Assembly: GCA_946626785.1 (NCBI GenBank)
Contig: CAMOUY010000001.1
Coordinates: 14,640-78,639, forward strand
Direction: 5' to 3'
From: UBA9732 sp003456855
GTDB taxonomy: Bacteria > Spirochaetota > Spirochaetia > Sphaerochaetales > Sphaerochaetaceae
DNA length: 64,000 nucleotides
Positions 26,384-36,392 of the stretch are shown here, one piece after another (position 1 is the stretch's first letter; the number at the start of each line of letters is the position of its first letter). Below the pieces are notes generated by a model. That model worked only from the letters and a program-made list of their open reading frames with translations, ran no database searches and was not told the DNA's origin. Position numbers and translations under genes: made by a program.

Positions 26384-28240
26384 ATGGAAAGAAAGCAGTT
26401 CAAGACAGAGGTCTCGGATCTTCTGCATCTGATCATTCACTCACTCTACTCACATAAGGAGATCTTCCTTCGCGAGCTGGTGTCCAACGCATCCGATGCT
26501 CTGGACAAGCTCAAGTACAAGACACTCGTGGATGGAAAGGCCGTCGACGGCGAGCTGAGAATCGACATCAGCTTCACAGAGGGCGACAAGCGCACACTCA
26601 CAATCTCCGACAACGGTATTGGAATGACACACGACGAGCTGAACGAGAACCTGGGTACCATCGCCCATTCCGGCACAAAGCACTTCCTGGCCAACCTGAC
26701 AAACGACCAGAAGAAGGACAGCAACCTGATCGGACAGTTCGGAGTAGGCTTCTATTCAGCCTTCATGGTCGCAGACAAGGTCGAGGTCATCTCAAAGGCA
26801 TACGGCGAGGAGCAGGCCTACAAGTGGGTCAGCGACGGAAGAGAGAAGTACACCATCGAGGAGGCAGAGAGGGAAGGCTGCGGAACAACCATCATCCTGC
26901 ACCTGAACGACGAGGGCAAGGAGTTCGGAAACCGCTGGCAGATCGAGAACCTCATCAAGCAGTACAGCGACCACATCGCATATCCTATCTACCTGGCCTA
27001 TGACCAGAACACCTACGATGACAAGTACAACGTCACCGGCACAGAGCACAAGGTCGAAAAGATCAACAGTGCAGCAGCACTCTGGGCAAGAAGCAAGAGC
27101 GAGCTCAAGGAGGAGGACTACAACGACTTCTACAAGAACTCCTACTACGACTCAGAGAACCCTCTTTTCTACATCCACACAAAGGCTGAGGGCGCAACCG
27201 AGTACACAACGCTGTTCTTCATCCCTGCAAAGGCTCCGTTCGACATGTACCACGCAGACTACAAGCCGGGCGTCAAGCTCTACGTCAAGCGAGTCTACAT
27301 CACAGACGATGATAAGGAGCTCCTGCCTACATACCTTCGCTTTGTCCGCGGAATCATCGACAGCGAGGACCTGCCACTGAACGTCTCGAGAGAGATCCTT
27401 CAGCAGAACAGGGTCATGACAACAATCAGAAACGCTTCAGTTAAGAAGCTTCTCGGCGAGTTCAAGAAGATCGCCGACCAGAACCCTGAGCTCTACACCA
27501 AGTTCATCGATCAGTACAACAGACCACTCAAGGAAGGTCTCTACCAGGACTACGCAAACCGCGATGAACTGCTTGAGCTCGTACGCTTCAAGAGCACAGC
27601 AGTCGACGGCTACACCTCTCTTGCAGCCTACAAGGAGAGGATGGTCACAGACCAGAAGGGAATCTACTACATCACAGGTTCCGATGAGAACGCACTCAAG
27701 AGCTCACCGCTTCTTGCAACCTTCAAGGAGAAGGGAATCGAGGTTCTTCTGATGACAGACGACATCGACGACCTTGTCATCTCATCAGTGGGAAAGTACA
27801 AGGACCTCCAGCTCAAGGCCGTGAACAAGAGCGGAACGATGGACGACTTCCTCACAGAGGATGAGAAGAAGAAGGCAAAGGAAGAGGGCACAGCGGTTTC
27901 AGAGAAGCTGAAGAAGGCCCTTGGAGAGAGAGTCAAGGAGGTCGTGGTCTCAACAAGACTGAAGGACGTCTCTGCAGTTGTCGTCACAGACGAGAACGAC
28001 CCATCGGTTCAGATGCAGCAGCTCATGAAGGCCATGGGCCAGGGAGACTATGAGGGCAGTGCACCGATTCTTGAGGTCAACGCAGAGGATGGCTTCGTGA
28101 AGAGAATCATGGACAGCAAGGACGACCAGTTCGTAGCCGATGCAGCAAGCGTTCTTCTTGACCAGGCTCTTCTCTCAGAAGGTGTCATGCCGAAGAACCC
28201 TGCGGAGTTCACAAGGAAGCTCCATTCACTTCTTGTATAA
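26384..28240 (+). CDS. htpG: molecular chaperone HtpG (Hsp90)
   Basis: The bacterial Hsp90 homologue, 618 aa. The GHKL ATP-binding domain shows FLRELVSNASDALDKLKY, ISDNGIGMTHDEL, IAHSGTKHFL and GQFGVGFYSAFMVADKV; the middle domain has GIIDSEDLPLNVSRE; a shorter C-terminal dimer domain follows. GGAGGAG precedes ATG 26384. It stands alone between promoter-sized gaps and is closed by a strong terminator. Confidence 0.97.
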   Translation: MERKQFKTEVSDLLHLIIHSLYSHKEIFLRELVSNASDALDKLKYKTLVDGKAVDGELRIDISFTEGDKRTLTISDNGIGMTHDELNENLGTIAHSGTKHFLANLTNDQKKDSNLIGQFGVGFYSAFMVADKVEVISKAYGEEQAYKWVSDGREKYTIEEAEREGCGTTIILHLNDEGKEFGNRWQIENLIKQYSDHIAYPIYLAYDQNTYDDKYNVTGTEHKVEKINSAAALWARSKSELKEEDYNDFYKNSYYDSENPLFYIHTKAEGATEYTTLFFIPAKAPFDMYHADYKPGVKLYVKRVYITDDDKELLPTYLRFVRGIIDSEDLPLNVSREILQQNRVMTTIRNASVKKLLGEFKKIADQNPELYTKFIDQYNRPLKEGLYQDYANRDELLELVRFKSTAVDGYTSLAAYKERMVTDQKGIYYITGSDENALKSSPLLATFKEKGIEVLLMTDDIDDLVISSVGKYKDLQLKAVNKSGTMDDFLTEDEKKKAKEEGTAVSEKLKKALGERVKEVVVSTRLKDVSAVVVTDENDPSVQMQQLMKAMGQGDYEGSAPILEVNAEDGFVKRIMDSKDDQFVADAASVLLDQALLSEGVMPKNPAEFTRKLHSLLV

Positions 28241-28264
28241 CAGCGGAAACGCAAAAACTTTCTT

Positions 28265-28297
28265 AGCCACAGTGGTTTCGACCATTGTGGCTTTTTC
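28265..28297 (+). terminator. htpG terminator
   Basis: AGCCACAGTGGT and ACCATTGTGGCT pair over 12 positions with one G-U pair, with a TTCG loop and TTTTTC after the stem. Confidence 0.88.
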
Positions 28298-28298
28298 T

Positions 28299-28499
28299 TT
28301 AATAGTGAGGTGGCTTCCTGTTAGGCCTGGCCTCTGTGTCCAGGTCCTCGATTCTCTTGGCAAGGATCTCGTTCTGCTTCTCGAGCTTTGTCACAAGCAT
28401 CTGCTGCTCTGCCACAATGTCGTTCAGTTCCCTGACCACATCCTGGAGATAGACCAGATCGGTCTCTATCTTGATGATTCTGTCTTCGTTCTTGTCCAT
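28299..28499 (-). CDS. slyX: SlyX-family protein
   Basis: A 66-aa coiled-coil protein: EDRIIKIETDLVYLQDVVRELN, IVAEQQMLVTKLEKQNEILAKRI with heptad spacing, and the SlyX ending RKPPHY. The family's function is unknown. It converges with htpG, its stop codon lying just beyond the htpG terminator. The assignment rests on the overall pattern and the C-terminal PPHY. Confidence 0.85.
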   Translation of the reverse strand: MDKNEDRIIKIETDLVYLQDVVRELNDIVAEQQMLVTKLEKQNEILAKRIEDLDTEARPNRKPPHY

Positions 28500-28580
28500 G
28501 GCCTGATTCTAATCCCTTTTCGCTCCTTTTTACAATTCGGATTCCAAAGAGGGCTGAACGGCAACAACCTTTTCTCTATA

Positions 28581-28673
28581 TGCAACAAATTATTAAATTT
28601 TTGTAAAATAAGCACTTCTGATTTGTTGCAACATGTTGCTAAATTTGTTTATAATGCCCTTGCAAAGTTGCAA
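28581..28673. repeat. cluster of TTGCAA/GCAACA motifs over the WYL-regulator promoter
   Basis: TGCAACAAAT at 28581-28590, the perfect palindrome GCAACATGTTGC at 28628-28639, and TTGCAAAGTTGCAA at 28660-28673 bracket the promoter of the downstream regulator. Spacing and similarity suggest binding sites for one DNA-binding protein, most simply the regulator itself. Confidence 0.5.
28626..28655 (+). promoter_or_regulatory. promoter of the WYL-domain regulator
   Basis: TTGCAA and TATAAT with an 18-base spacer. The palindrome GCAACATGTTGC (28628-28639) overlaps the -35 element, as in an autorepressed promoter. Confidence 0.6.
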
Positions 28674-28702
28674 AAGAGACAAAAGGCAGAGAGGGGCAAG
28701 CC

Positions 28703-29680
28703 ATGAAAGGTGAACGTGTAGCACAGCTGGAGTTGATTCTCAGGAGCCATCCTGAAGGGTTGAGAAAATCCGACATTGCCAGACGTATTGGTGTCCATAG
28801 AAGCACTATCGGCAGATACATAGATGAGTTGAAGCAGTACAGCGACATCTACGAGGACAATAATCTGATAAAGATAATGCCGAGCTCCGAGGAGGAGCAC
28901 CTTTCACTGAGCGTCTACGAGAGCCTTGCCCTCAACATGGGTGCTGAGATGATGCTCAAGAACTCCGAGTTCAGGAATCCGCATCTTGCCTCGGGTCTCA
29001 GAAAGATCGCGATGGGGATGAAGAGCTATGCCCCTACCGCAGGTGAAAACCTGATGGCCATTGCAGACCAGATCGAGGCAGAATCCTCGAAGCAGGACTC
29101 CCTGCACAACGAGAGCCTTGAGGTTCTGATCGACGCCTGGGTCTCCGGAAGGATGGTCAGAATCATCCATTCCCACACCAACAAGGAAAACGGAGAGGTT
29201 GTTGACGAGGAGACGGAACTGGCCCCTTACTTCATCGGCTTCGTTGAAAGCGACAGCGGCAGAAACCCTGTCACCGTAACAGGAAGAATCCGCCACACAA
29301 CGGAGATCGTCACCCTGGACATCACAAAGATCAAGAGCATAACGATCCTGAACGAGACCTACACCATTCCTGACAACCTGAAGGCCTTCAGGAAGATGGA
29401 GAGCCCTGCAGACCCTGAGTATGTCGTCGATACTATCCCGTTGGAGCTGCTTGTGCACGAGAAGAGCGCAATGAAGACCTTCGACACCCTGTCCCATGGA
29501 GAGACAGTGTGCGAGAAGCAGCCTGACGGAACAAGTATATACAAGTTCGAGGCAGAGAACTCCATTGAGCTGATTCTCCGCATAATCCAGTGCGGCGATG
29601 CCGTCGAGGTTCTCGGACCGGCCAAGTTCAGAGCCAGGTTCACCTCCTATCTGCAGCAGATTCTGAACCTGTACAAGTAA
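28703..29680 (+). CDS. HTH/WYL-domain transcriptional regulator
   Basis: A 325-aa regulator. The N-terminal winged helix-turn-helix (residues about 5-55) reads GLRKSDIARRIGVHRSTIGRYIDEL, of the DeoR-like HTH_11 type; residues about 145-240 form a WYL-like domain, although the W-Y-L triplet itself is not kept, and a C-terminal WCX-like part ends YLQQILNLYK. WYL proteins commonly sense nucleic acid or other ligands and control defence or stress genes. It stands alone here, with palindromic motifs over its own promoter that imply autoregulation. Confidence 0.82.
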   Translation: MKGERVAQLELILRSHPEGLRKSDIARRIGVHRSTIGRYIDELKQYSDIYEDNNLIKIMPSSEEEHLSLSVYESLALNMGAEMMLKNSEFRNPHLASGLRKIAMGMKSYAPTAGENLMAIADQIEAESSKQDSLHNESLEVLIDAWVSGRMVRIIHSHTNKENGEVVDEETELAPYFIGFVESDSGRNPVTVTGRIRHTTEIVTLDITKIKSITILNETYTIPDNLKAFRKMESPADPEYVVDTIPLELLVHEKSAMKTFDTLSHGETVCEKQPDGTSIYKFEAENSIELILRIIQCGDAVEVLGPAKFRARFTSYLQQILNLYK

Positions 29681-29748
29681 GTACAATCAAATATCAATAT
29701 TCTCTTTGAATTGTTCTCAGTTGGCATTTTTTCTGTTACATTTGAGTC

Positions 29749-32700
29749 ATGACAGAATTCGTACATCTACATAACCATACAGATTTCTCCCTGCTTGACG
29801 GAGCAGCCTCCATCTCGAGGTACGTCGCCAAGGCCAAGGAGTTCGGAATGAAGGCCCTGGCCATCACTGACCATGGAAACATGTTCGGAGTTCTGGATTT
29901 CTACGACGCCTGCAAGGCGGCCGGAATCCAGCCCATTCCAGGATGCGAGTTCTACATCAACCCGGAGGGAAGGGCGATAAGGGATGCCGGCAACCACTAC
30001 TACCACCTGATCCTGCTTGCAATGAACGACAAGGGCTACCACAATTTGATGGAGCTTAACAGCATCGCCTACCTCGAGGGTTTCTACTACAAGCCGCGTA
30101 TCGACGCACAGGCTCTGATGGAGCACAGCGAGGGCCTGATCTGCACATCAGCATGTCTTGCAGGAGAGATTCCGCAGAAGCTTCTTGCGGGAAACATAGA
30201 GGGAGCCTACGAGACTGCCCGCTGGTACAAGAACCTCTTCGGAGACAGATACTACATCGAGATCCAGAACCACTTCATCCCGGAGGAGATCCAGGTGCTG
30301 CCGCAGCTGGTGAAGCTTGCCCGCGACATGGACATAAAGCTGGTGGCCACCAACGACATCCACTACATCGACAAGTCAGATGCGAATGCACATGACATCC
30401 TGCTGTGCATCGGAACCGGAAAGAAGAAGGCCGACACGGACAGAATGCGCTTCGACACCGAGGAGTTCTACATGAAGAGCCCCGATGAGATGGCCGAGCT
30501 GTTCTCCGAGTACCCAGATGCGATCTCCAACACGGTTGAGCTTGCCGAGAGATGCAACTTCGAGATCGAGTTCCCTGGTCCGAAGCTTCCAAGCGTTGAT
30601 GTCCCTCCTCAGTACAAGGACACAAAGGAGTATCTCACAGCCCTTTCCTGGGATGGTCTCAGAAGAAGATACCCGGGCTACGAGAACGACCCTGAACAGA
30701 AGAAGGTCCTTGAGGAGAGGCTGAACTACGAGCTGGGCGTCATCCTGAAGATGGGCTTCGACGGCTACTACCTGATTGTCCGTGACTACATCTACTGGGC
30801 AAAGACCCATGGAATCCCGGTAGGAGCAGGAAGAGGCTCCGGAGCCGGATCAATGGTCGCATACTGTGTGGACATCACGAACGTCGACCCCATTGCACAC
30901 GATCTTCTGTTCGAGAGGTTCCTGAACCCTGAAAGAGTCTCGCTTCCTGATTTTGACATCGACTTCTGCTATGAAGGCAGACAGAGAGTGATAGACTACG
31001 TCACAGAGCATTATGGCGTGGACAGAGTCGGACAGATCGCAACCTTCGGAACCCTGAAGGCCAAGGCTGTAGTCAAGGATGTCGCCAGAGTCCTGGACAT
31101 CCCTTTCGACGAGTCCAACAAGATCACGAAATTCATCCTCGATGTGCTTCCTGACGAGGCAAAGGCCGAGCATGTGACCTCTCTTCTGGAGTGGTCGATC
31201 CATGTTTCACCTGAATTGCAGGAAATGAGGGCCCGTGGTGGCGTATATGAGGAACTTTTTGATGTATCTCTTAGGCTAGAGAACCTCTCCAGACATGTTT
31301 CAACCCATGCCTGCGGTGTTGTCATAGGCCAGACGGCCCTGAAGAACTACGTCCCACTGTACAAGGATCCTAAATCAGGTGGCATCTCCACCCAGTACAC
31401 CATGAACAACCTGGAGAGATGCGGACTGGTCAAGATGGACTTCCTTGGGCTGAAGACCCTTACGCTGATCAGAAACACAGAAAGGCTCATAAGGAAGAAG
31501 GACCCGACCTTCGATGTCGAGAAGATCAAGGACGGGGACAAGGAGACCTTCGAGATGCTGTCAAAGGGGGACAGCATGATGGTGTTCCAGCTTGAAAGCC
31601 CTGGCATGCAGAAGAACCTCAGACTCCTGGAACCAACAAGGTTCGACGAGCTTGACGCCATGGTCTCTCTGTACAGACCTGGTCCTATGGAGTATATCCC
31701 GAGATACATCGACTCGAAGCAGGGCAGAATCCCCATCCAGTATCCTGATCCATCGCTTGAGAACCTCCTGAAGTCCACCTATGGTGTCATAGTCTACCAG
31801 GAGCAGGTCATGCGTGTTGCCCAGATAATAGCGGGCTTCACCCTTGGAGAAGCAGACACGCTCAGAAAGATCATGGGAAAGAAGAAGGTCAAGCTCATGC
31901 CTGCCCAGAGGGAGAAATTCATCAAGGGCGCAATGGAGAAGGGCCACACGGAGCAGCACGCAGCCGAGATCTTCCACATGCTCGAGCCGTTTGCGAAGTA
32001 CGGATTCAACAAGAGCCACAGTGTGTGCTACACGGTTCTTGCCTACAGGACAGCCTATCTCAAGTGCCACTACAAGCCTGAGTTCCTGGCCGCCAACCTG
32101 ACCAACGAGATCGGATCTGGTGACAAGTACAAGGAATACCTCGAGTACGTGAAGAACCAGGGTGTGCAGATCCTCCCTCCGAACATCAACGACTCCGAAA
32201 TGTACTTCAACGTAATCGGTGACAAGCTGATCTACGGACTTGCCGGAATCAAGGGTGTGGGTGCGCCTACAGTGCAGAGCATCCTTGACGAGAGGAACGC
32301 CAACGGTCCGTACAAGGACTTCATGGACTTCATCAGAAGAAGCGACGCCAAGGTCCTGAACTCGGGCGTTCTGGAAGGTCTAATAAACAGCGGAACCTTC
32401 GACTGCTTCGGTTTCAACAGACCGACGCTGATCGAGAACTACGAGATGGCCATCAAGTCCACAAAGGAGGACAAGGACGCCCAGAGCATGGGGCAGAACC
32501 TCCTGTTCGGAATGGACGATGACACAGCCACACACTTCGAGATGAAGGTCAAACCGGACTATGACTTCCTGGAGAAGCTCGAGATCGAGAAGAACTATCT
32601 TGGGTTCTACGTCTCCGGCCATCCTCTGGACACCTACAAGACCGTCTGGGAGAACTGCGTCAAGCTGGATCTCTCAAAGCCGGAGAGGATCACAGAGGGT

Positions 32701-33225
32701 CCGAAGTACGATTTCATCGGAATGGTCACGGAGCTCAAGGAGATCCAGACCAAGTCCGGAGGAAAGATGGGAAGGCTGACCCTTGAGGACTACAACGGGC
32801 ATCTTGATGTCACGATCTTCCCTAAGCAGTGGGCAATGTGCTCCTTGGGAATCTCTGTGGGCAAGATCATCGGTGTGCACGGCAGCTTCAAGACCTACAA
32901 CGAGAGGCAGGGCTTCACAGCCGATGTCGTGTATGGAGACCCACATCAGATGAAGCCGGAGAGGGCAAGACGCGTGACCGTCGAGATCGACCAGAGCATC
33001 TACGCTGGACGTGACTCCCTCAGGGAGATGCGCTCCGTCATCAGGAAGCACAGAGGTGCCGCAGAGGTCGCATTCGTCGTCTACCCGGGCACGAACGATG
33101 AAGGCAAGCTTGAGGGTCGCAGCAGAAAGGTCGTCGCCGGCGAGAGGTTCGGTGTCGACGGAAGCAGAGAGCTCATGGCTGAGCTCCGTGAATGCCAGAG
33201 TGTCTACGACGTCTACTCTGAATGA
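29749..33225 (+). CDS. dnaE: DNA polymerase III alpha subunit
   Basis: The replicative polymerase of the DnaE type, 1158 aa. It begins with the PHP domain (HLHNHTDFSLLDGA, ALAITDHGNMFGVLDFY). The polymerase core contains GAGRGSGAGSMVAYC and the catalytic aspartates in PDFDIDFCYEGRQRVIDYV, followed by GQIATFGTLKAKAVVKDV, then the beta-binding/OB-fold part near IGMVTELKEIQTKSGGKMG. No intein or frameshift is seen. The Shine-Dalgarno sequence is weak. yggT and recG follow closely and may be cotranscribed. Confidence 0.97.
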   Translation: MTEFVHLHNHTDFSLLDGAASISRYVAKAKEFGMKALAITDHGNMFGVLDFYDACKAAGIQPIPGCEFYINPEGRAIRDAGNHYYHLILLAMNDKGYHNLMELNSIAYLEGFYYKPRIDAQALMEHSEGLICTSACLAGEIPQKLLAGNIEGAYETARWYKNLFGDRYYIEIQNHFIPEEIQVLPQLVKLARDMDIKLVATNDIHYIDKSDANAHDILLCIGTGKKKADTDRMRFDTEEFYMKSPDEMAELFSEYPDAISNTVELAERCNFEIEFPGPKLPSVDVPPQYKDTKEYLTALSWDGLRRRYPGYENDPEQKKVLEERLNYELGVILKMGFDGYYLIVRDYIYWAKTHGIPVGAGRGSGAGSMVAYCVDITNVDPIAHDLLFERFLNPERVSLPDFDIDFCYEGRQRVIDYVTEHYGVDRVGQIATFGTLKAKAVVKDVARVLDIPFDESNKITKFILDVLPDEAKAEHVTSLLEWSIHVSPELQEMRARGGVYEELFDVSLRLENLSRHVSTHACGVVIGQTALKNYVPLYKDPKSGGISTQYTMNNLERCGLVKMDFLGLKTLTLIRNTERLIRKKDPTFDVEKIKDGDKETFEMLSKGDSMMVFQLESPGMQKNLRLLEPTRFDELDAMVSLYRPGPMEYIPRYIDSKQGRIPIQYPDPSLENLLKSTYGVIVYQEQVMRVAQIIAGFTLGEADTLRKIMGKKKVKLMPAQREKFIKGAMEKGHTEQHAAEIFHMLEPFAKYGFNKSHSVCYTVLAYRTAYLKCHYKPEFLAANLTNEIGSGDKYKEYLEYVKNQGVQILPPNINDSEMYFNVIGDKLIYGLAGIKGVGAPTVQSILDERNANGPYKDFMDFIRRSDAKVLNSGVLEGLINSGTFDCFGFNRPTLIENYEMAIKSTKEDKDAQSMGQNLLFGMDDDTATHFEMKVKPDYDFLEKLEIEKNYLGFYVSGHPLDTYKTVWENCVKLDLSKPERITEGPKYDFIGMVTELKEIQTKSGGKMGRLTLEDYNGHLDVTIFPKQWAMCSLGISVGKIIGVHGSFKTYNERQGFTADVVYGDPHQMKPERARRVTVEIDQSIYAGRDSLREMRSVIRKHRGAAEVAFVVYPGTNDEGKLEGRSRKVVAGERFGVDGSRELMAELRECQSVYDVYSE

Positions 33226-33242
33226 TTGATATGTGAGGTTGC

Positions 33243-33908
33243 ATGGAGTTTGTACAAGGAATCTGTGGCTTTCTAGCAAGCCTTCTAGGACTATACTCAG
33301 CAGTTATATTCGTCAGGATCATAATCTCGTGGATTCTGCTCTTCAGCCGTCAGAACGGATGGAGATCCGGCAACGGAGGCTATGGCTACAACCAGGAGAA
33401 CTACAACCAGCCCACAGGTCTGGCAAAGGTTGACCAGGTTCTGGGAAAGATCTGCGACCCGTTCCTGAACATGTTCCGCGGTGTCAAGTCGCTGAGAAGG
33501 TCGCGCATTGATTTCACACCTCTTCTGGCCCTGGTTGTGCTCAGCATAGTCAGAAGCCTTCTGAGCATGTTCGCACAGTACGGAAAGATCTCCATCTGGA
33601 CCGTCATTGCAGTGATAATCAGTGGCCTGTGGAACTCATTCTTCTCTCTTTTGCTGTTCATTCTGATAGTTTTGCTCATTGTTAGACTGATCGTCACAAA
33701 CAAGACCACAACAAACGCATACAATGTGATCAATGCCCTGGACCCCATCCTGGACAGCCCTGTGGGCTTTGTCTACAAGCTCTTCTACAAGGGCAAGAGG
33801 GTGGATGACAAGAAGGTCGTGATCACATCCCTGATATTCTACGCCGTGCTGTTCTTCCTTCTAAGATGGGGAGTGTCGGCACTGGTGAACTTCCTTGCAA
33901 GCATGTAG
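33243..33908 (+). CDS. YggT-family membrane protein
   Basis: A 221-aa protein with two YggT-like units of paired membrane helices: residues about 7-35 and 92-115, then about 120-150 and 195-218, joined by a Gly/Asn/Tyr-rich loop (41-58) and a basic loop. CDPFLNMFRG and LDPILDSPVGFVYKLFY are the two copies of the P-x-L/FR family motif. YggT proteins are linked to membrane stress and division clusters, without a proven function. It sits 17 bases after dnaE and 7 bases before recG. Confidence 0.85.
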   Translation: MEFVQGICGFLASLLGLYSAVIFVRIIISWILLFSRQNGWRSGNGGYGYNQENYNQPTGLAKVDQVLGKICDPFLNMFRGVKSLRRSRIDFTPLLALVVLSIVRSLLSMFAQYGKISIWTVIAVIISGLWNSFFSLLLFILIVLLIVRLIVTNKTTTNAYNVINALDPILDSPVGFVYKLFYKGKRVDDKKVVITSLIFYAVLFFLLRWGVSALVNFLASM

Positions 33909-33915
33909 GTGAAAG

Positions 33916-35970
33916 ATGTTCATTGGAGCTCTGAAAGGTGACATCAAAGGTCTCACAGGAATAGGGAAGAAGACGCGTGAGGAGTATGAGAAACTTGGCG
34001 TCAGAACCATTTGTGACCTTATCTCGATGACGCCAAGGGGCTACGAGGACAGAAGCCACCGCATATGCATAGGGCACCAGAACGATGACGAGGGGACCTG
34101 GACTAACACCTTTGTCCGCGCAGAGAGTGTGAACCTCTTCGGAGCCGGACGCAAGAACGTCAAGATCATCGTCAGGGACACGGAGAACAACCAGAAGGCC
34201 TTCCTTATGGGCTTCAACCGCACGTTTCTGGCAAAAACCGTATTCCCAGGCTGTTATTACCATCTCTATGCCAACATCACACCATACGGAACTGGCCTCA
34301 CAGCTTCTCAGTTCGAGCTCAAGCCAGTAAGGGAAGAGGACCTGATGGTCGTGGGCGACATGCTTCTGGACCAGGGCATCCTTCCGGTCTACGGCCTTAG
34401 CGGAACACTTACTCAGAAGACCCTTAGACGAGACGTCAAGGCTGCCCTTGCCGTTGCAGGTCACATAGATGATGAGATCCCTCAGGTAATAATGGACAAA
34501 TATCGTCTGATGCCTCTGGACAAGGCCTTCAGGGAGATCCACTTTCCGACTTCCGAGAAGAATCTGAAGGATGCCAGAAGGTCCCTTGCCTTCAGAGAGG
34601 TCTTCTATCTGCAGCTTCAGGCCAAGCGCAGACCACCTGTAGAGCGTAAGAGGCAGGCGATAGACAGCAAGATATATACGGCAGAGACGAACTTCATAAA
34701 GAGCCTTCCGTTCGAGCTCACGGCAGACCAGGTCAAGGTTCTGGACGAGATCAGAAAGGACATGAGCGGCCCTGAAAGCATGAACCGCCTGCTTCAAGGT
34801 GATGTAGGCTCCGGAAAAACCCTCGTGGCCTGGGTTTCGGCTCTCCATGCCATCTGCACAGGAGCCCAGGTGGCCTTCATGGCACCGACAGAGCTTCTTG
34901 CACGCCAGCATGCACAGGTTGCGGACTCTCTTTTCAGGGAATCCGGGGTTCGTGTGGCCTTCCTGAACGGCGAGGTCCACGGAAAACCAAGGCAGGCGCT
35001 TCTTGAGCAGCTCAAAGCCGGAAACATAGACCTGTTGATAGGGACACATGCACTTTTTTCAAAGGATGTCGAGTACAGGAACCTTCGTTACGTCATAATC
35101 GACGAGCAGCATCGCTTTGGAGTAGAGCAGAGACAGGCTCTTCTGGAGAAGGGCCTTGAACCAGATGTCCTTCTGATGACTGCAACCCCTATCCCAAGAA
35201 CCCTTGCACTGACTGTTTTCGGGAACCTCAATGTCTCGACCATTAAGACGATGCCGAAGGGCAGACTGCCTATAATCACCCACCTTGTGGATGACAGCAA
35301 GCGTGACCGCATGTACGATGCCGTTGGCGTTGAGATGCAGAGAGGCCATCAGGCCTACTTCGTCTATCCCAGAATCGATGACGAGGGGAATTCGGATCTT
35401 CGCGATGTGCAGACAATGTACGAGTTCCTGTCCACAAAGAAATATCCGCAGTTCCATGGCGCTCTGATACACAGCAGACTTCCGGAAGAGGACAAGATCT
35501 CCATTCTGAACGATTTTGCCGCAGGAAAGCTGGACTATCTTGTCTCGACATCGGTCGTTGAGGTCGGAATCGACGTGCCTAACGCAACCTGCATGGTCGT
35601 CGAGCACAGCGAGAACTTCGGATTGTCGGCTCTCCATCAGCTACGCGGCCGTGTCGGAAGAAGCAGCCTGCAGAGCTGGTGTTTCCTTGCCTATGAGAAG
35701 ACCATAACAGAGGACGGAAAGAAGAGACTCTCCGTTCTGAGACGCACAAACGACGGTTTCGAGATCGCAGAGGAGGACCTCAAGATCAGAGGGCCAGGAG
35801 AGCTTTCCGGAATCAGACAGAGCGGCTTCCTCCACCTTAAGTTCGCAGACCTTGAGAAGGACGTCCCTATGATGGCTGCAGCACGTGACGAGGTCGATGC
35901 CATCCTTTCCTCGGACCCGGGACTTCTCAGCATGGACAACGCCGTGATCAGGCAGGTGCTTTCTCTTTAA
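33916..35970 (+). CDS. recG: ATP-dependent DNA helicase RecG
   Basis: A 684-aa branch-migrating helicase that remodels stalled forks. The N-terminal wedge/OB domain (about 60-160) precedes superfamily 2 motifs: LLQGDVGSGKTLVAW (Walker A), MAPTELLARQHA, IIDEQHRFGVEQR (DEQH box), MTATPIPRTLALTVFGNLN, VEVGIDVPNAT and QLRGRVGRSS, then the C-terminal TRG region with FEIAEEDLKIRGPGEL. ATG 33916 has GTGAAAG upstream. A terminator follows. Confidence 0.97.
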   Translation: MFIGALKGDIKGLTGIGKKTREEYEKLGVRTICDLISMTPRGYEDRSHRICIGHQNDDEGTWTNTFVRAESVNLFGAGRKNVKIIVRDTENNQKAFLMGFNRTFLAKTVFPGCYYHLYANITPYGTGLTASQFELKPVREEDLMVVGDMLLDQGILPVYGLSGTLTQKTLRRDVKAALAVAGHIDDEIPQVIMDKYRLMPLDKAFREIHFPTSEKNLKDARRSLAFREVFYLQLQAKRRPPVERKRQAIDSKIYTAETNFIKSLPFELTADQVKVLDEIRKDMSGPESMNRLLQGDVGSGKTLVAWVSALHAICTGAQVAFMAPTELLARQHAQVADSLFRESGVRVAFLNGEVHGKPRQALLEQLKAGNIDLLIGTHALFSKDVEYRNLRYVIIDEQHRFGVEQRQALLEKGLEPDVLLMTATPIPRTLALTVFGNLNVSTIKTMPKGRLPIITHLVDDSKRDRMYDAVGVEMQRGHQAYFVYPRIDDEGNSDLRDVQTMYEFLSTKKYPQFHGALIHSRLPEEDKISILNDFAAGKLDYLVSTSVVEVGIDVPNATCMVVEHSENFGLSALHQLRGRVGRSSLQSWCFLAYEKTITEDGKKRLSVLRRTNDGFEIAEEDLKIRGPGELSGIRQSGFLHLKFADLEKDVPMMAAARDEVDAILSSDPGLLSMDNAVIRQVLSL

Positions 35971-36026
35971 TCTTTAAACAAAGAGCCTCTTTTGACTAGT
36001 AACTACAAGTTTAGTATCTTGCATTT

Positions 36027-36059
36027 CTGGAGGTTCCAAATTGGACCTCCAGTTTTTTT
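36027..36059 (+). terminator. recG terminator
   Basis: CTGGAGG and CCTCCAG form the outer stem with further pairing inside (one bulge), followed by seven T. Confidence 0.82.
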
Positions 36060-36128
36060 CTGTGGTTTTTCTCTTTTTCCTTGGCTTCCGGATTCCCTGA
36101 TGGCAGAATGAAATCAAGGAGGCCGTCC

Positions 36129-36392
36129 ATGATGTCCTATGAGAACAATTTCCAGATGTACTTCGTCGAACTCGGATTGGAGGAGGGAGAACGTCGCGGC
36201 CGACTGAAGGCCATGCGCGACATAGCCTACACGATGTCCGACCTGGGCTATACCGTGGGCACAATAATGAAGTGCCTGAAAGTGACCGAGACCCAGTTCC
36301 GCTACCTTGTAAACTGCACGGACTGGGACGTGGAATCAGTGACCACAACCGCCTGCAGGATCAACAGGCCGGTGTATAAGGGAGATGGTTGA
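36129..36392 (+). CDS. small HTH-like protein of unknown function
   Basis: An 87-aa protein that I do not recognise. AAGGAGG sits 6 bases before ATG 36129, so it is probably translated. Residues about 15-60 contain a charged helix EEGERRGRLKAMRDIAY followed by MSDLGYTVGTIMKCLKVTETQFRYLV, which resembles the helix-turn-helix tail seen at the C terminus of Rpn/PD-(D/E)XK transposase-like proteins. Its last 22 codons lie inside a 72-bp repeat. Before the insertion described below, its stop would have been one base before the start of the GNAT gene. Confidence 0.6.
   Translation: MMSYENNFQMYFVELGLEEGERRGRLKAMRDIAYTMSDLGYTVGTIMKCLKVTETQFRYLVNCTDWDVESVTTTACRINRPVYKGDG

Noticed and set aside
29749..33225. 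Intein or frameshift in the long dnaE gene
   Set aside because: The frame is continuous and motifs follow one another at normal spacing.
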